Origin: Methylobacterium hispanicum
GTDB taxonomy: Bacteria; Pseudomonadota; Alphaproteobacteria; Rhizobiales; Beijerinckiaceae
DNA: 64,000 bases
Assembly: GCF_022179285.1 (NCBI RefSeq)
Contig: NZ_BPQO01000003.1
Location: 62,001 to 126,000 of the forward strand
Direction: 5' to 3'
Of the stretch, positions 16,212 through 28,049 are shown piece after piece. The notes under the pieces are model-generated. The model saw only the letters and a list, made by a program, of their open reading frames with translations, made no database searches and was not told where the DNA came from. The number at the start of each line of letters is the position of its first letter. Positions within the stretch are counted from its first letter, which is position 1. A program made the position numbers and the translations under genes.

Positions 16212-17340
16212 ATGCGCGCCGAGATCGAGCAAGCCTCGGATGCCGCCAAGCAGTCTATAGGGCTGCTGAGGAGGCATCTTTGACTGGGACACCGTCGATA
16301 AACGCCTCGCGGAGCTGAACGCCGCTTCCGAGGACCCCGACCTCTGGAACGATCCGGAGGCCGCCCAGAAGGTCATGCGCGAGCGCCAGCAGCTCGACGA
16401 GGCCGTCTCGGCGATCCGGAAGCTGGAGCGCGACCTTGAGGACGGCGCCACGCTGATCGAGCTCGGCGAGATGGAGGGTGATCAATCCTCGATCAATGAG
16501 GGCGAGGCCGCCATCCGGGCCGTCGAGAAGGAGGCCGCGAGCCGGCAGGTCGAGACCCTGCTCTCGGGCGAGGCCGACGGCTTCGACACCTACCTCGAGG
16601 TCCATGCGGGTGCGGGCGGCACCGAGAGCCAGGACTGGGCCAACATGCTCCAGCGCATGTACGCCCGCTGGGCCGAGCGCCGGAAGTTCAAGGTTGATGT
16701 GGTCGAGATGACCGACGGCGACGAGGCCGGGATCAAGGGCGCCACGCTCCTGATCAAGGGCCACAACGCCTATGGCTGGCTCAAGACCGAGTCCGGCGTG
16801 CACCGGCTGGTGCGCATCTCTCCGTACGATTCCAACGCGCGCCGCCACACCAGCTTCGCGTCCGTCTGGGTCTATCCCGTGATCGACGACCGGATCGAGA
16901 TCGAGATCAAGGAATCGGACTGCCGCATCGACACCTACCGCTCGTCGGGCGCGGGCGGGCAGCACGTCAACACCACCGACTCGGCCGTGCGCATCACGCA
17001 CAACCCGACCGGCATCGTGGTGGCCTGCCAGCAGGAGCGCTCGCAGCACAAGAACCGGGCGACCGCCTGGAACATGCTGCGCGCGCGCCTCTACGAGGCC
17101 GAGCTGAAGAAGCGCGAGGAGAAGGCCAACGCCGAGGCCGCCGCCAAGACGGATATCGGCTGGGGCCACCAGATCCGGAGCTACGTGCTGCAGCCCTACC
17201 AGCTGGTGAAGGACCTGCGCACCGGCACGCAGTCGACCGACCCGGACGAGGTGCTCGACGGCGACCTCGACCCGTTCATGGAAGCCTCGCTCGCCCAGCG
17301 CGTCTACGGCGGCGCCGAGGCGGTCGAGGACATCGACTGA
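16212..17340 (+). CDS. prfB: peptide chain release factor 2 with programmed +1 frameshift
   Basis: 375 residues once joined. The first 23 codons ([16 protein letters not shown]...) end at CTT TGA C at 16278-16284, with an internal Shine-Dalgarno-like GAGGAGG a few bases before, the classic RF2 autoregulatory shift. Slipping +1 gives ...[23 protein letters not shown], as in RF2. The GGQ peptidyl hydrolysis motif is in [15 protein letters not shown]. The stop-codon recognition tripeptide reads SPY in [17 protein letters not shown], where E. coli has SPF. RF2 terminates at UGA and UAA; low RF2 promotes the shift. Confidence 0.95.
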
Positions 17341-17409
17341 CGGACGAGCCCGGCCCCTAGGATGGGGGCCGGATCCGCCGGCCGGAACCCAAGGCGGTGC
17401 GTCGAGAGA

Positions 17410-17580
17410 GGGCCGGAACCGCGACGCGCCCCCTCTCCCGTGCGGGAGAGGGTTGGGGTGAGGGATGAGAACTCACCGGATCAGGCTCACCATCGCCGCG
17501 GAACCGTGGCGCCCTCTCCTGACGGCTCCGGTCCCCTTACCCTGTCCCTCTCCCGCACGGGAGAGGGGACCCGCGCCTCC
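17410..17580. repeat. REP/MITE-like palindromic element, copy C3
   Basis: Begins GGGCCGGAACCGCGACGCG, then CTCTCCCGTGCGGGAGAG and GGTTGGGGTGAGGGATGAG, and ends with the inverted CCCTGTCC plus CTCTCCCGCACGGGAGAG. The left 55 bp nearly matches 1870-1925; the cores differ. It lies between prfB and the end of acnA. Confidence 0.8.
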
Positions 17581-17660
17581 TCCGGTGAGAGTTCGCTCTA
17601 CGGCATCGGAACGGCGGCGCGCCCTGGGGGATCAGACAATTCTTCCTCTTCCCGAACGCG

Positions 17661-17695
17661 CGAGGGCCGCGCCGGATGATCCGGCGCGGCCCTCG
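17661..17695 (-). terminator. strong hairpin after acnA
   Basis: A perfect 15-bp stem (CGAGGGCCGCGCCGG and its complement) with a 5-nt loop, 24 bp past the acnA stop. There is no T run, so its action as a terminator is inferred. Confidence 0.6.
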
Positions 17696-17718
17696 TAACA
17701 GCGCGGTCTGCTTCCGTC

Positions 17719-20418
<2,700 letters not shown>

Positions 20419-20700
20419 GGCTAGAGTCTTCCTCGCTGGCGATTGTCGAACACGCGCAGGCATTTCCCGCGCCACGAAGACTGTGTTCGGCCGGACTGCG
20501 CTCCCGGGAGCGCGCGCCGCCTCGGGTGTGCCCGAGCAGGAGGTGCGCGAGGGTCGAATTGGACGACCCGGGATCGCGCGGCGCAGCCTGGCGCCCGTAT
20601 AGAACGTTTCGAATCTGCCCGCTACCGGGCGGGTGGTAACACTCCCGCGCGGGTGTGAGGGGCGGGGATAGGGTGGCCGGGTGATTGCCATGCGGTGCCC

Positions 20701-20895
20701 GCTGGTCCCCTTCTCCCCGCGCGCGGGGAGAAGGCCGCGACGACCCTGTCGTCGGCGCGGCAAGCCGGCAGGCGAGGATGAGGGGCGTTTCAGGGATCGC
20801 CTCGTCCGGAGCCGCCCCCTCACCTTCGCGTCCGCTCGCCCCATGCACGACAAGGTGCATGGGGCCCTCTCCCCGCGCGCGGGGAGAGGGGATCC
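20701..20895. repeat. palindrome-rich intergenic element between nagZ and acnA
   Basis: Contains two perfect 26-bp palindromes sharing a CTCCCCGCGCGCGGGGAG core (20709-20734 and 20865-20890). Immediately before the second is an 11-bp-stem hairpin with arms GCCCCATGCAC and GTGCATGGGGC (20838-20865). No coding potential. It resembles REP/BIME units in layout. Confidence 0.75.
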
Positions 20896-20921
20896 GCGGG
20901 CCGCTCAGCCCATGTCCCGAA

Positions 20922-21929
20922 TCAGGCGGCCAGACCCAGGGCCGCGGCGAAGCGGGCGCGGGCCTCGGGCAGGTCGAGCCCCTCCCCGGTGCCGGCGAGA
21001 CGGGCGAGCGCCGCCTCGGCGCGGCGGGCGGCCTCGCCCGCCAGCAGCGGCGCGCCCTCGGCCACCGCCTCCATCTCGGCGCGCTCGCCGTTGCAGTGGA
21101 GCGCCACGTCGATGCCGGCCGCGAAGGCCGCCTCGGCGCGGGCCCGGAACGGGCCCCGAAGCGCGCGCATCGAGAGGTCGTCGGTCATCAGCAGACCGTC
21201 GAAGCCGATCGTGCCGCGGACCACCCGCTCGATCACCGCGGCGGACTGCGTCGCGGGCCGCTCCGGGTCGATGGCCCGGAAGACCACGTGGGCGCTCATC
21301 GCCATCGGCAGGTCGGCGAGCGCCCGGAAGGGCACGAAATCCTGTGCCTCCAGCGTGGCGAGATCGGTCTCGACAACCGGCAGGCCGTGGTGGCTGTCGC
21401 AGGCCGCGCGGCCGTGGCCGGGAATGTGCTTCATCACGGGCAGCACGCCGCCGGCCATCAGCCCGTCGGCCATCGCGCGGCCGATCTCGGCCACCGCCGC
21501 CGGCGTGGTGCCGTAGGCGCGGTCGCCGATGATGTCGTGGGCGCCGGCTACCGGAACGTCGAGCACCGGCGCGCAATCGACGTTGATGCCGACATCCTTG
21601 AGGTCGTGCGCCATCAGCCGGGCGCCGAGCCGGGCGAGCGCGGCCGCCGCCCCGTCGAAGCGCGCGTAGGCCCGGCCCGCCGGGTAGGCCGGCCAGTGCG
21701 GCGGGCCCATCCGCTGCACCCGGCCGCCCTCCTGGTCGATCAGGATCGGCGCGTCGGCCCGGCCGACCGTGTCGCGGAGCGCGGCGGTCAGCGCGCGCAC
21801 CTCGTCGGGCGTGCCGATGTTGCGCTTGAACAGGATGAAGCCCCAGGGCCGCACGTCCCGGAAGAAGGCGGCCTCCTCCGGCGCGAGGGTCCGGCCGGCG
21901 CAGCCGAGGATCAGGGCACGGGAGGACAT
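20922..21929 (-). CDS. nagZ: beta-N-acetylhexosaminidase (cell-wall recycling)
   Basis: 335 residues, GH3 family. NagZ releases GlcNAc from anhydromuropeptides in the cytoplasm. Visible motifs: ILIDQEGGRVQRM, the histidine loop MKHIPGHGRAACDSHHGLP, and the nucleophile region LLMTDDLSMRAL. It follows the SPOR protein and argS on the same strand, as in most Alphaproteobacteria. The expected scpA/scpB/tat genes do not follow. Confidence 0.93.
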   Translation of the reverse strand: MSSRALILGCAGRTLAPEEAAFFRDVRPWGFILFKRNIGTPDEVRALTAALRDTVGRADAPILIDQEGGRVQRMGPPHWPAYPAGRAYARFDGAAAALARLGARLMAHDLKDVGINVDCAPVLDVPVAGAHDIIGDRAYGTTPAAVAEIGRAMADGLMAGGVLPVMKHIPGHGRAACDSHHGLPVVETDLATLEAQDFVPFRALADLPMAMSAHVVFRAIDPERPATQSAAVIERVVRGTIGFDGLLMTDDLSMRALRGPFRARAEAAFAAGIDVALHCNGERAEMEAVAEGAPLLAGEAARRAEAALARLAGTGEGLDLPEARARFAAALGLAA

Positions 21930-22146
21930 CGGGACGGGCTCGCGCGGGGTGGACGGGACCGGATCGGGATCCGGGGTCGAGGAGGATCCGCCGGAGGAAC
22001 CCCGCCCGCAAGGCGAAAGCGGGGCAGCCCTCGCCCGCGGGCGATGCCGCCCGGCGGGTGTTGCGTTCCGGACTCGGAGGAGAGGCCGTCGGCGCGCTAG
22101 GCGCCGCGGTTCAGGACGCAGCTCAGGTCCTGGCTCAGGTTCTGGC

Positions 22147-23463
22147 TCAGTTCTTGGCCACGAAGCACTGGCCGCCCGCGCCCTGCAGCGCGCTGCACAG
22201 GCTCGTCGCCTCGGCCTTGGCGAGCGGCCCGACGCGCACGCGGTAGATGGTCTTGCCGTTGACCTCGGCCTGGCGGATCAGCTCGGGCTTGCCGGCGAGC
22301 TGGCTGTACTTGCGCTGCATCTCGCGGAGCGCCGTCTGGGCGTCGCCCGCGCTGCCGCGCACGCCGAGCTGCACCGAGAAGCCGCCGACCGCGGCGGTGC
22401 TCAGAGCCGGCGCGTCGGCCGCGGCCGTGGTGGTGGGCTCGGCCGGGATGCCGGCCTCCGGCGACGCGGAGGCGAGGCGCTGGGGGGCCTTGCGGATCGA
22501 GGGCACGGGGCGCGGCTGCTCGGCGACGGCCTCCGGCGCGGCTGGCGCGGCCGCCTGGACCGGGGCCTGCGGCGTCGCGGCGGCGAGGCGCGCGGGCCGG
22601 GCGCGCGGGGCCGGCTCCTCGGTCGGCATCGTCATGGTGGGGATCGGCGAGGCGGGCGCCGCCTCGGCCTCGCGCTCGGGGGCGGGGGCCGTGGCCGGCG
22701 GGGTGTCGGGCTTCACCGCCACGGTGCGGACGCGGCGGGGCTCGCCGAAGGCGTCGAGCGGGGCGCTGCCCGGGGTCACGGTGCCGGTCTGGGCCGCGCG
22801 GGCGGCCTGGCCGATGTCGATCGGCTGCTCCTCGCGGTTGACGATGCGGATCTGGCTGTCCTTCGCCTTCGGCTCGTAGATCTGCCGGTTCTGGTCCGGG
22901 ATCTCGACGCCGTCGGCGACCTTCGGGGCAACCTTGAGCGGCGCGGTGTCGGCCTGGATCACCGGCACGCCGCCGGAATGGCCGCCGCCGAGGCCCTTGT
23001 AGGCGAGCGCGCCGGTCACCGCGACGGCGACGACGGCCACGCCCGCGCCCAAGGAGGCGAGCCGGCGGCGGGGCCGCACGCGCTTCAGGCCGCGCTGGTC
23101 GGCGACCACGGGCTCCTCGCCGTAGCTCTCCGGCGGCGCCTGCTCGACGGAGGCGAGGTACTGGTCGAAGGCGTCGGCCGGGGTGGGGCGATGCGATTCG
23201 GGGGCGAAGCTCGGCTCGACGCGGCCCTGCCAGGACGGGTCCGTCGCGGTCGGCTGGGCGCCCTGCGCTGCGCGGTCCTGCACGTCGCGCCGCTCGTCGC
23301 GGGCGGCGAGCAGGGCGCGGAAGGGGTCGTCCTGCCCGACGATGCGGGCCAGCTCGGCGAGCGGATCCTTGCCCGCCGGGGCGCCCGGCTTGGCCATGGT
23401 CTGCTGCCGAAGCTCGCGCGCGAAGGCTTCGAGGTCGAGCTGGGCGCGCGCGGCATTCGTCAT
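22147..23463 (-). CDS. SPOR-domain membrane protein
   Basis: 438 residues. A cytoplasmic N-terminal part of about 135 residues is followed by one membrane span (LASLGAGVAVVAVAVTGALA), a long Pro/Ala/Glu-rich periplasmic linker and a C-terminal SPOR domain (GGFSVQLGVRGSAGDAQ ... YRVRVGPLAKAEATSLC). SPOR domains bind denuded peptidoglycan at division sites. The gene sits between argS and nagZ, its conserved place in Alphaproteobacteria. Confidence 0.9.
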   Translation of the reverse strand: MTNAARAQLDLEAFARELRQQTMAKPGAPAGKDPLAELARIVGQDDPFRALLAARDERRDVQDRAAQGAQPTATDPSWQGRVEPSFAPESHRPTPADAFDQYLASVEQAPPESYGEEPVVADQRGLKRVRPRRRLASLGAGVAVVAVAVTGALAYKGLGGGHSGGVPVIQADTAPLKVAPKVADGVEIPDQNRQIYEPKAKDSQIRIVNREEQPIDIGQAARAAQTGTVTPGSAPLDAFGEPRRVRTVAVKPDTPPATAPAPEREAEAAPASPIPTMTMPTEEPAPRARPARLAAATPQAPVQAAAPAAPEAVAEQPRPVPSIRKAPQRLASASPEAGIPAEPTTTAAADAPALSTAAVGGFSVQLGVRGSAGDAQTALREMQRKYSQLAGKPELIRQAEVNGKTIYRVRVGPLAKAEATSLCSALQGAGGQCFVAKN

Positions 23464-23496
23464 GGCAGCAATCTCCCTCTAACGCCGATCCGGGCG

Positions 23497-25251
23497 TCAG
23501 CGCATCTCGTCGGGTGCGGTGACGCCCAGCACTGCGAGACCGGAAGCGAGCGTGTTCCGCACGGCCTCGACGAGGGCCAGCCTCGCCTCGGTCGACTTTC
23601 GGTCCGTTGCATTAACAAACCGTAATTGCGGCAAGTCTTTGCCCTTGTTCCAGAAACTATGCAGCGAACTCGCGACTTCGTAGAGATGGAAGGCGATGCG
23701 GTGCGGCTCGTGCGCGACGGCGGCCGCCTCCAGCACCCGGGGGTACTGCGCGACGAGGCGCATCATCTCGATCTCCCCCGAATCGGCGAGCATGCCGAGA
23801 TCGGCCCCCGCGAGCGCCGCGGCGTCCGAGAAATCCGTGTCGGGATAGGCCTCGCGGGCCTGCCGCTGCACCGAGCGGGCGCGGGCATGGGCGTACTGCA
23901 CGTAGAAGACCGGGTTATCCTTCGACTGCTCGACCACCTTGGCGAGGTCGAAATCGAGGGTGGCGTCGTTCTTCCGGTAGAGCATCATGAAGCGGATCGC
24001 GTCGCGCCCGACCTCGTCGATGACCTCGCGCAAGGTCACGAACTCGCCCGCGCGCTTGCTCATCTTCACGGGCTCGCCCGCGCGCAGCAGCCGCACGAGC
24101 TGGCAGAGCTTCACGTCGAGGGTGGCCTCACCCTCCGAGACCGCCTTCACGGCCGCCTGCATGCGCTTGACGTAGCCGCCGTGGTCGGCGCCCAGCACGT
24201 CGATCATCTCGCGGGCACCGCGCAGGAACTTGTCGCGGTGGTAGGCGATGTCGGCCGCGAAGTAGGTGTAGGTGCCGTCCGACTTCAGCAGCGGTCGGTC
24301 GGTATCGTCGCCGAACTCGCGCGTGCGGAACAGCGTCTGCTCGCGGTCCTCCCAATCCTCGGGCAGCTGGCCCTTGGGCGGGGGCAGGCGCCCCTCGTAG
24401 ACGAGGCCGCGCGCCCGCAGCGCGTCGAGCAATTCGCCCACCGCGCCGCTGTCCTGCAGCGCGCGCTCGGAGAAGAACACGTCGTGGCGGATGCCGATCG
24501 CCGCGAGGTCGTCGCGGATCATGTCCATCATGGCGGCGAGCGCTGCGTCGCGCACGGTCGGCAACCACTCGGATTCCGGCTTGTCGGCGAGGCTGTCGCC
24601 GTACTCCGCCGCGAGCCTCTGGCCCACCGGGATCAGGTAGTCGCCCGGATAGAGCCCCTCCCCCACCACGGCGTCGCTGCGGCCCAGCGCCTGGAGGTAG
24701 CGGATGTGGGCCGAGCGGGCCAGCACCACGACCTGGGCGCCCGCGTCGTTGATGTAGTACTCGCGCACGACCTCGCGGCCCGCCGCGACGAGGAGGTTCG
24801 CCAGCGCGTCGCCGAAGACCGCGCCGCGGCCGTGGCCGACATGCATCGGCCCCGTCGGGTTGGCCGAGACGTACTCGATGTTGACCGGCCCGCCCGCCAT
24901 CGTCGCGCTGCCGAAGCCCGCCGGGTCGGCGAGCGCGGCGCGCACCACGTCGTGCAGGACGCCTGGCACCAGCCGCAGGTTGATGAAGCCCGGGCCCGCC
25001 ACGGCGGCCTCGGTGACGCGCGGGTCGGCGCGCAGCTCCGCGGCCAGCGCCTCGCCGAGCGCCTTCGGGTTGGACCGCGCCTCCTTGGCCAGCACCAGGG
25101 CGGCGTTGGTGGCCAGATCCCCGTGGCTGGGGTCGCGCGGCGGCTCGACCACCACGCGGGAGAGGTCGAGCCCCTCGGGCAGGGTTCCGGAACGGGTCAG
25201 CGCTTCGAGGGCCTCGCGCACGCGCGCCTCGAACAGGGCGAAGATGTTCAT
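23497..25251 (-). CDS. argS: arginyl-tRNA synthetase
   Basis: 584 residues. The ATG at 25251 gives the family start [15 protein letters not shown]. The class I HIGH motif appears as HVGH in [16 protein letters not shown], and KMSK in [13 protein letters not shown]. The C-terminal anticodon-binding (DALR) domain is complete, ending [12 protein letters not shown]. The gene is 33 bp before the SPOR gene on the same strand. Confidence 0.96.
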   Translation of the reverse strand: MNIFALFEARVREALEALTRSGTLPEGLDLSRVVVEPPRDPSHGDLATNAALVLAKEARSNPKALGEALAAELRADPRVTEAAVAGPGFINLRLVPGVLHDVVRAALADPAGFGSATMAGGPVNIEYVSANPTGPMHVGHGRGAVFGDALANLLVAAGREVVREYYINDAGAQVVVLARSAHIRYLQALGRSDAVVGEGLYPGDYLIPVGQRLAAEYGDSLADKPESEWLPTVRDAALAAMMDMIRDDLAAIGIRHDVFFSERALQDSGAVGELLDALRARGLVYEGRLPPPKGQLPEDWEDREQTLFRTREFGDDTDRPLLKSDGTYTYFAADIAYHRDKFLRGAREMIDVLGADHGGYVKRMQAAVKAVSEGEATLDVKLCQLVRLLRAGEPVKMSKRAGEFVTLREVIDEVGRDAIRFMMLYRKNDATLDFDLAKVVEQSKDNPVFYVQYAHARARSVQRQAREAYPDTDFSDAAALAGADLGMLADSGEIEMMRLVAQYPRVLEAAAVAHEPHRIAFHLYEVASSLHSFWNKGKDLPQLRFVNATDRKSTEARLALVEAVRNTLASGLAVLGVTAPDEMR

Positions 25252-25579
25252 GATCGTGTCGTCGGATCCGTCGCAGGGGCCGCCCGGAACGGACGGGGGC
25301 GGCGCGTGCCGTGATGCCCGCGCATAGCAAGGGGGACGGTCCAAGTCACGGTAGCAAGTCACGGCAGCAAGTCACGGCAGCAAGTCACGGCAGCACTGAC
25401 GGCAGGGCGTCGGCGCGGGCGTCGGGGCCCGCGGCCGGGGGCGCGTCGCCCCGCCGGGCATGAGGACTGTGTTGTCCACCGGGATGGGAATATCTGCGTA
25501 GATATCCGGCTTGAACCGGCACGGCCAAGTTTGCGTTGACTTGCGTGTCGCGCCGCTTTCGCGCGCTGGAGAACACGAG
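25252..25579. other. 328-bp divergent gap between argS and the Gly-rich gene
   Basis: Holds the 13-bp tandem repeat and, at 25490-25505, an inverted repeat ATATCT-GCGT-AGATAT that is AT-rich for this genome and about 75 bp before the Gly-rich gene. The latter could be an operator. No gene seen. Confidence 0.5.
25342..25393. repeat. 13-bp tandem repeat upstream of argS
   Basis: Four copies of CAAGTCACGGCAG (the first with T for C at one position), followed by a degenerate fifth. It is about 90 bp before the argS ATG. The copies are contiguous, with no spacers. Confidence 0.9.
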
Positions 25580-26092
25580 ATGAAGGCCCTTGTTCTGGCT
25601 GGCGCGGCGCTCGGCGCCGGCCTGGTGATGACGCCCGCGGGCGCTGAGGCCGGCCCCTACGGCTACGGCGGACATCGCGGCGGCTACGGCGGCGGTTACG
25701 GCGGGGGCTTCGCGGGTCACCGCGGCTTCTACGGCGGCCGGAGCTTCGGCTATCGCGGCTACGCCGGCCGCGGCTTCGGCTACGGTGGGGGTTATGGCGG
25801 GCGCGGCTTCGGCTACCGGGCGGCCGGCTACGGCTATCGCGGCGGATTCTACGGCGGCCGGGGCTATTACGGCGGGCGCGGCTACGGCCGGGGTCTCGGC
25901 CTCGGGCTCGCCGGCGCGGGGATCGGCCTCGCGGCGGGCACGCTCGCGGCCGGCAGCTACGGCTACGGCGCGCCCTATTACGGCACGAACGGCTACGGCT
26001 CCTACGGCTACGCCCCGGTCGGCTACAGCTACCCGTCCTACGGCTACGCCGCCCCCGCCTACGGCTACAGCGCCGGCTGCGGCTGCTGGTAG
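25580..26092 (+). CDS. exported Gly/Tyr-rich repeat protein
   Basis: 170 residues from the ATG at 25580, which has a GGAGA site. A signal peptide (MKALVLAGAALGAGLVMTPAGAEA, cut near residue 24) is followed by many GYGG, FYGGRGY and YGYR units. A short hydrophobic Gly/Ala stretch (GLGLAGAGIGLAAGTLAAG) interrupts the repeats near residue 115. Two Cys end the protein (CGCW). Proteins of this kind are common in Methylobacterium and unassigned in function; a surface or matrix role is a guess. It interrupts dgt-argS synteny on the opposite strand. Confidence 0.8.
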   Translation: MKALVLAGAALGAGLVMTPAGAEAGPYGYGGHRGGYGGGYGGGFAGHRGFYGGRSFGYRGYAGRGFGYGGGYGGRGFGYRAAGYGYRGGFYGGRGYYGGRGYGRGLGLGLAGAGIGLAAGTLAAGSYGYGAPYYGTNGYGSYGYAPVGYSYPSYGYAAPAYGYSAGCGCW

Positions 26093-26114
26093 GCGCGCAC
26101 CCGCTCGCCCGGCC

Positions 26115-27362
26115 TCAGGGCTCGGCGAGCGGCAGGCCGCGGCTCGGCGGGGACCAGTGCAGGTCCGGCGTCGAGCGGAAGAGGCTCCGGTGGGCGAGCA
26201 CCGCGTAGGTGTCGGTCATGCCGGCGATGTAGTCGCTGATCCGCCGCGCCACCCGGGCCTCGGAGGCGTCGCTCAGCCCCGCGCTCCACTCCTCGGGCAT
26301 CCGGGCCGGGTCGGCCGAGAAGGCCGCGAACAGGTCGGCCACGATGGCGTTCGCCTTGGCGCGCACCGCCATCACCCCGGGATGGCGGTACATCCGCGCG
26401 TAGAGGAAGCGCTTGATGTCGGCATCCGCCGCCGCGATCGCCGGCGAGAAGGCGATGACCGGCGCGCCCGCCGCGCGGATGTCCTCCACGCTCGCGGGCG
26501 CCAGCGCCGCGATGCGCCGCTCTCCCTGCCCGATCAGGTCCTCGACGAAGCGGGTGATCACCCGCCGGGCCAGTTCGTGGATCTTGCGCGAGGTCTCGAG
26601 GTTCGGGTGGAGCCCGTCGATCTCGTCGAGGAGATCCTTGAGGAAGGGTACCGCCGCCAGATCGGCGAGGTCGAAGAGGCCGGCCCGCAGGCCGTCGTCG
26701 AGGTCGTGGCTGTCGTAGGCGATGTCGTCGGCGAGCGCCGCGACCTGCGCCTCCGGCCCGGCATGGTTGGCGAGTTCCAGCGGGTAGAGCGCGTCGAATT
26801 CGAGGATCGCTGCCGGGATGCCGGCTTGCCTGTAGCGCGGCGTCGGGGTGCCGTCGGCCTCCAGCAGCGGGCCGTTGTGCTTGACCAGACCCTCCAGCGT
26901 CTCCCAGGCGAGGTTGAGACCGTCGAAGCCGGCGTAGCGCCGCTCCAGCCGCGTCACGATGCGCAGCGCCTGGGCGTTGTGGTCGAACCCGCCGTAGGGC
27001 GCCATGCAGGCGTCGAGCGCGTCCTCGCCCGTGTGGCCGAAGCAGGTGTGGCCGAGGTCGTGGGAGAGCGCCAACGCCTCGGCCAGATCCTCGTCGAGGC
27101 CGAGCGCCCGGGCGAGCGCCCGGGCGATCTGGCTGACCTCCAGGGTGTGGGTGAGGCGCGTGCGGTAATGGTCGCCCTCGTGGTGCACGAAGACCTGGGT
27201 CTTGTGCTTGAGCCGCCGGAAGGCGGTGGCGTGCACGATGCGGTCGCGGTCGCGCTGGAAGGCGCTGCGGGTCGGCGAGGCCGGCTCGGGGATCAGCCGA
27301 CCGCGCGTGCAGGCCGGATCGGTGGCGTAGGGCGCGCGCCAGCGCTCACCGGGTGGCCGCAC
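26115..27362 (-). CDS. dgt: dGTP triphosphohydrolase-like dNTPase (HD superfamily)
   Basis: 415 residues using a GTG start at 27362, preceded by GGAGG; this yields [17 protein letters not shown], close to known family starts. HD-domain metal ligands are in [15 protein letters not shown] and [32 protein letters not shown] supplies the later Asp. The enzyme hydrolyses dNTPs to nucleosides and triphosphate. It is divergent from erpA, the conserved alphaproteobacterial arrangement. The frame is open upstream of the GTG through a short direct repeat, which I regard as non-coding. Confidence 0.92.
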   Translation of the reverse strand: MRPPGERWRAPYATDPACTRGRLIPEPASPTRSAFQRDRDRIVHATAFRRLKHKTQVFVHHEGDHYRTRLTHTLEVSQIARALARALGLDEDLAEALALSHDLGHTCFGHTGEDALDACMAPYGGFDHNAQALRIVTRLERRYAGFDGLNLAWETLEGLVKHNGPLLEADGTPTPRYRQAGIPAAILEFDALYPLELANHAGPEAQVAALADDIAYDSHDLDDGLRAGLFDLADLAAVPFLKDLLDEIDGLHPNLETSRKIHELARRVITRFVEDLIGQGERRIAALAPASVEDIRAAGAPVIAFSPAIAAADADIKRFLYARMYRHPGVMAVRAKANAIVADLFAAFSADPARMPEEWSAGLSDASEARVARRISDYIAGMTDTYAVLAHRSLFRSTPDLHWSPPSRGLPLAEP

Positions 27363-27370
27363 GCACCGTC

Positions 27371-27406
27371 CTCCGCCGCGATACCCGCCTCCGCCGCGAT
27401 ACCCGC
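27371..27406. repeat. two 18-bp direct repeats upstream of dgt
   Basis: Two perfect adjacent copies of CTCCGCCGCGATACCCGC. They overlap the region of the dgt ribosome-binding site (GGAGG on the minus strand). Confidence 0.9.
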
Positions 27407-27538
27407 ATGACGCCTCTTCCGAGCTCCCCTGCCCTGCCGCCGCGTTGCGGGGCCCGTCCGTCGCCCATATCTTGTGGGCCGGAGGGCGCCCGGCAATCGT
27501 CGGCCGCCCGCTTACCCACAAGGCCTTCCGGTAGATCC

Positions 27539-27880
27539 ATGTCCGATGCATCCATGGCCGAGATCACCCTGACCCCCCGCGCCGCCCGGCGCATCAACGA
27601 GATCATGGGCGCCGAGCCGGCCGGCTCCGTGCTGCGCATCAGCGTCAACGGCGGCGGCTGCTCGGGCTTCTCCTACGCCTTCGACATCGCCCGCGACCGC
27701 GTCGACCAGGACGTGGCGGTGGAGCGCGACGGCGCGACCGTGGTGATCGATCCGGTCTCGCTCGAGTACATGAGTGGCTCGACCATCGATTTCGTGAACG
27801 ACCTGATCGGCCAGTCCTTCAAGATCGTGAACCCGCAGGCCACGGCCTCCTGCGGCTGCGGCACGTCGTTCTCGATCTAA
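27539..27880 (+). CDS. erpA: iron-sulfur cluster insertion protein ErpA/IscA type
   Basis: 113 residues. A-type Fe-S carrier with the three conserved cysteines: one in [12 protein letters not shown] and two in [13 protein letters not shown]. The block [19 protein letters not shown] is typical of ErpA. It delivers Fe-S clusters to apoproteins in the cytoplasm. It is divergent from dgt, as usual in Alphaproteobacteria. Its stop is immediately followed by the five-hairpin element. Confidence 0.92.
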   Translation: MSDASMAEITLTPRAARRINEIMGAEPAGSVLRISVNGGGCSGFSYAFDIARDRVDQDVAVERDGATVVIDPVSLEYMSGSTIDFVNDLIGQSFKIVNPQATASCGCGTSFSI

Positions 27881-28035
27881 GGTCCGGGGATCCCCAAGGG
27901 CCTCAGGCCCTTGGGCGGGGTCCCGGGGCGCGCAGCCCCGGATTGGTCTCCTCCCCCGGCAGAGCCGGGGGAGGAGACCAACAGCAGGGCTCTGCCCTGC
28001 ACCCGCCAAAGGTCTCGACCTTTGGAATCCGGGAT
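27881..28035. repeat. five-hairpin intergenic element, copy A
   Basis: Ordered hairpins: 27893-27915 (CCCAAGGGCC-TCA-GGCCCTTGGG); 27923-27941 (CCGGGGC-GCGCA-GCCCCGG); 27945-27979 (16-bp perfect stem, loop AGA); 27984-28000 (GCAGGGC-TCT-GCCCTGC); 28006-28025 (CCAAAGG-TCTCGA-CCTTTGG). It fills the whole gap between convergent erpA and tamB. Copy B at 52914 has the same order and spacing with different but still complementary stems. Confidence 0.9.
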
Positions 28036-28049
28036 TTCGGCCCGGTGCC

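Noticed and set aside
16281..16283. In-frame TGA near the start of prfB as a sign of a pseudogene
   Set aside because: The CTT TGA C context with an internal Shine-Dalgarno is the known programmed frameshift site of RF2.
25342..25393. Short tandem repeat as a CRISPR array
   Set aside because: The 13-bp units are contiguous with no spacers, and no cas genes are present.
27363..27551. N-terminal extension of Dgt through [13 protein letters not shown]
   Set aside because: It is encoded by direct repeats and overlaps the start of divergent erpA; the GTG at 27362 has a good ribosome site and gives the family N-terminus.
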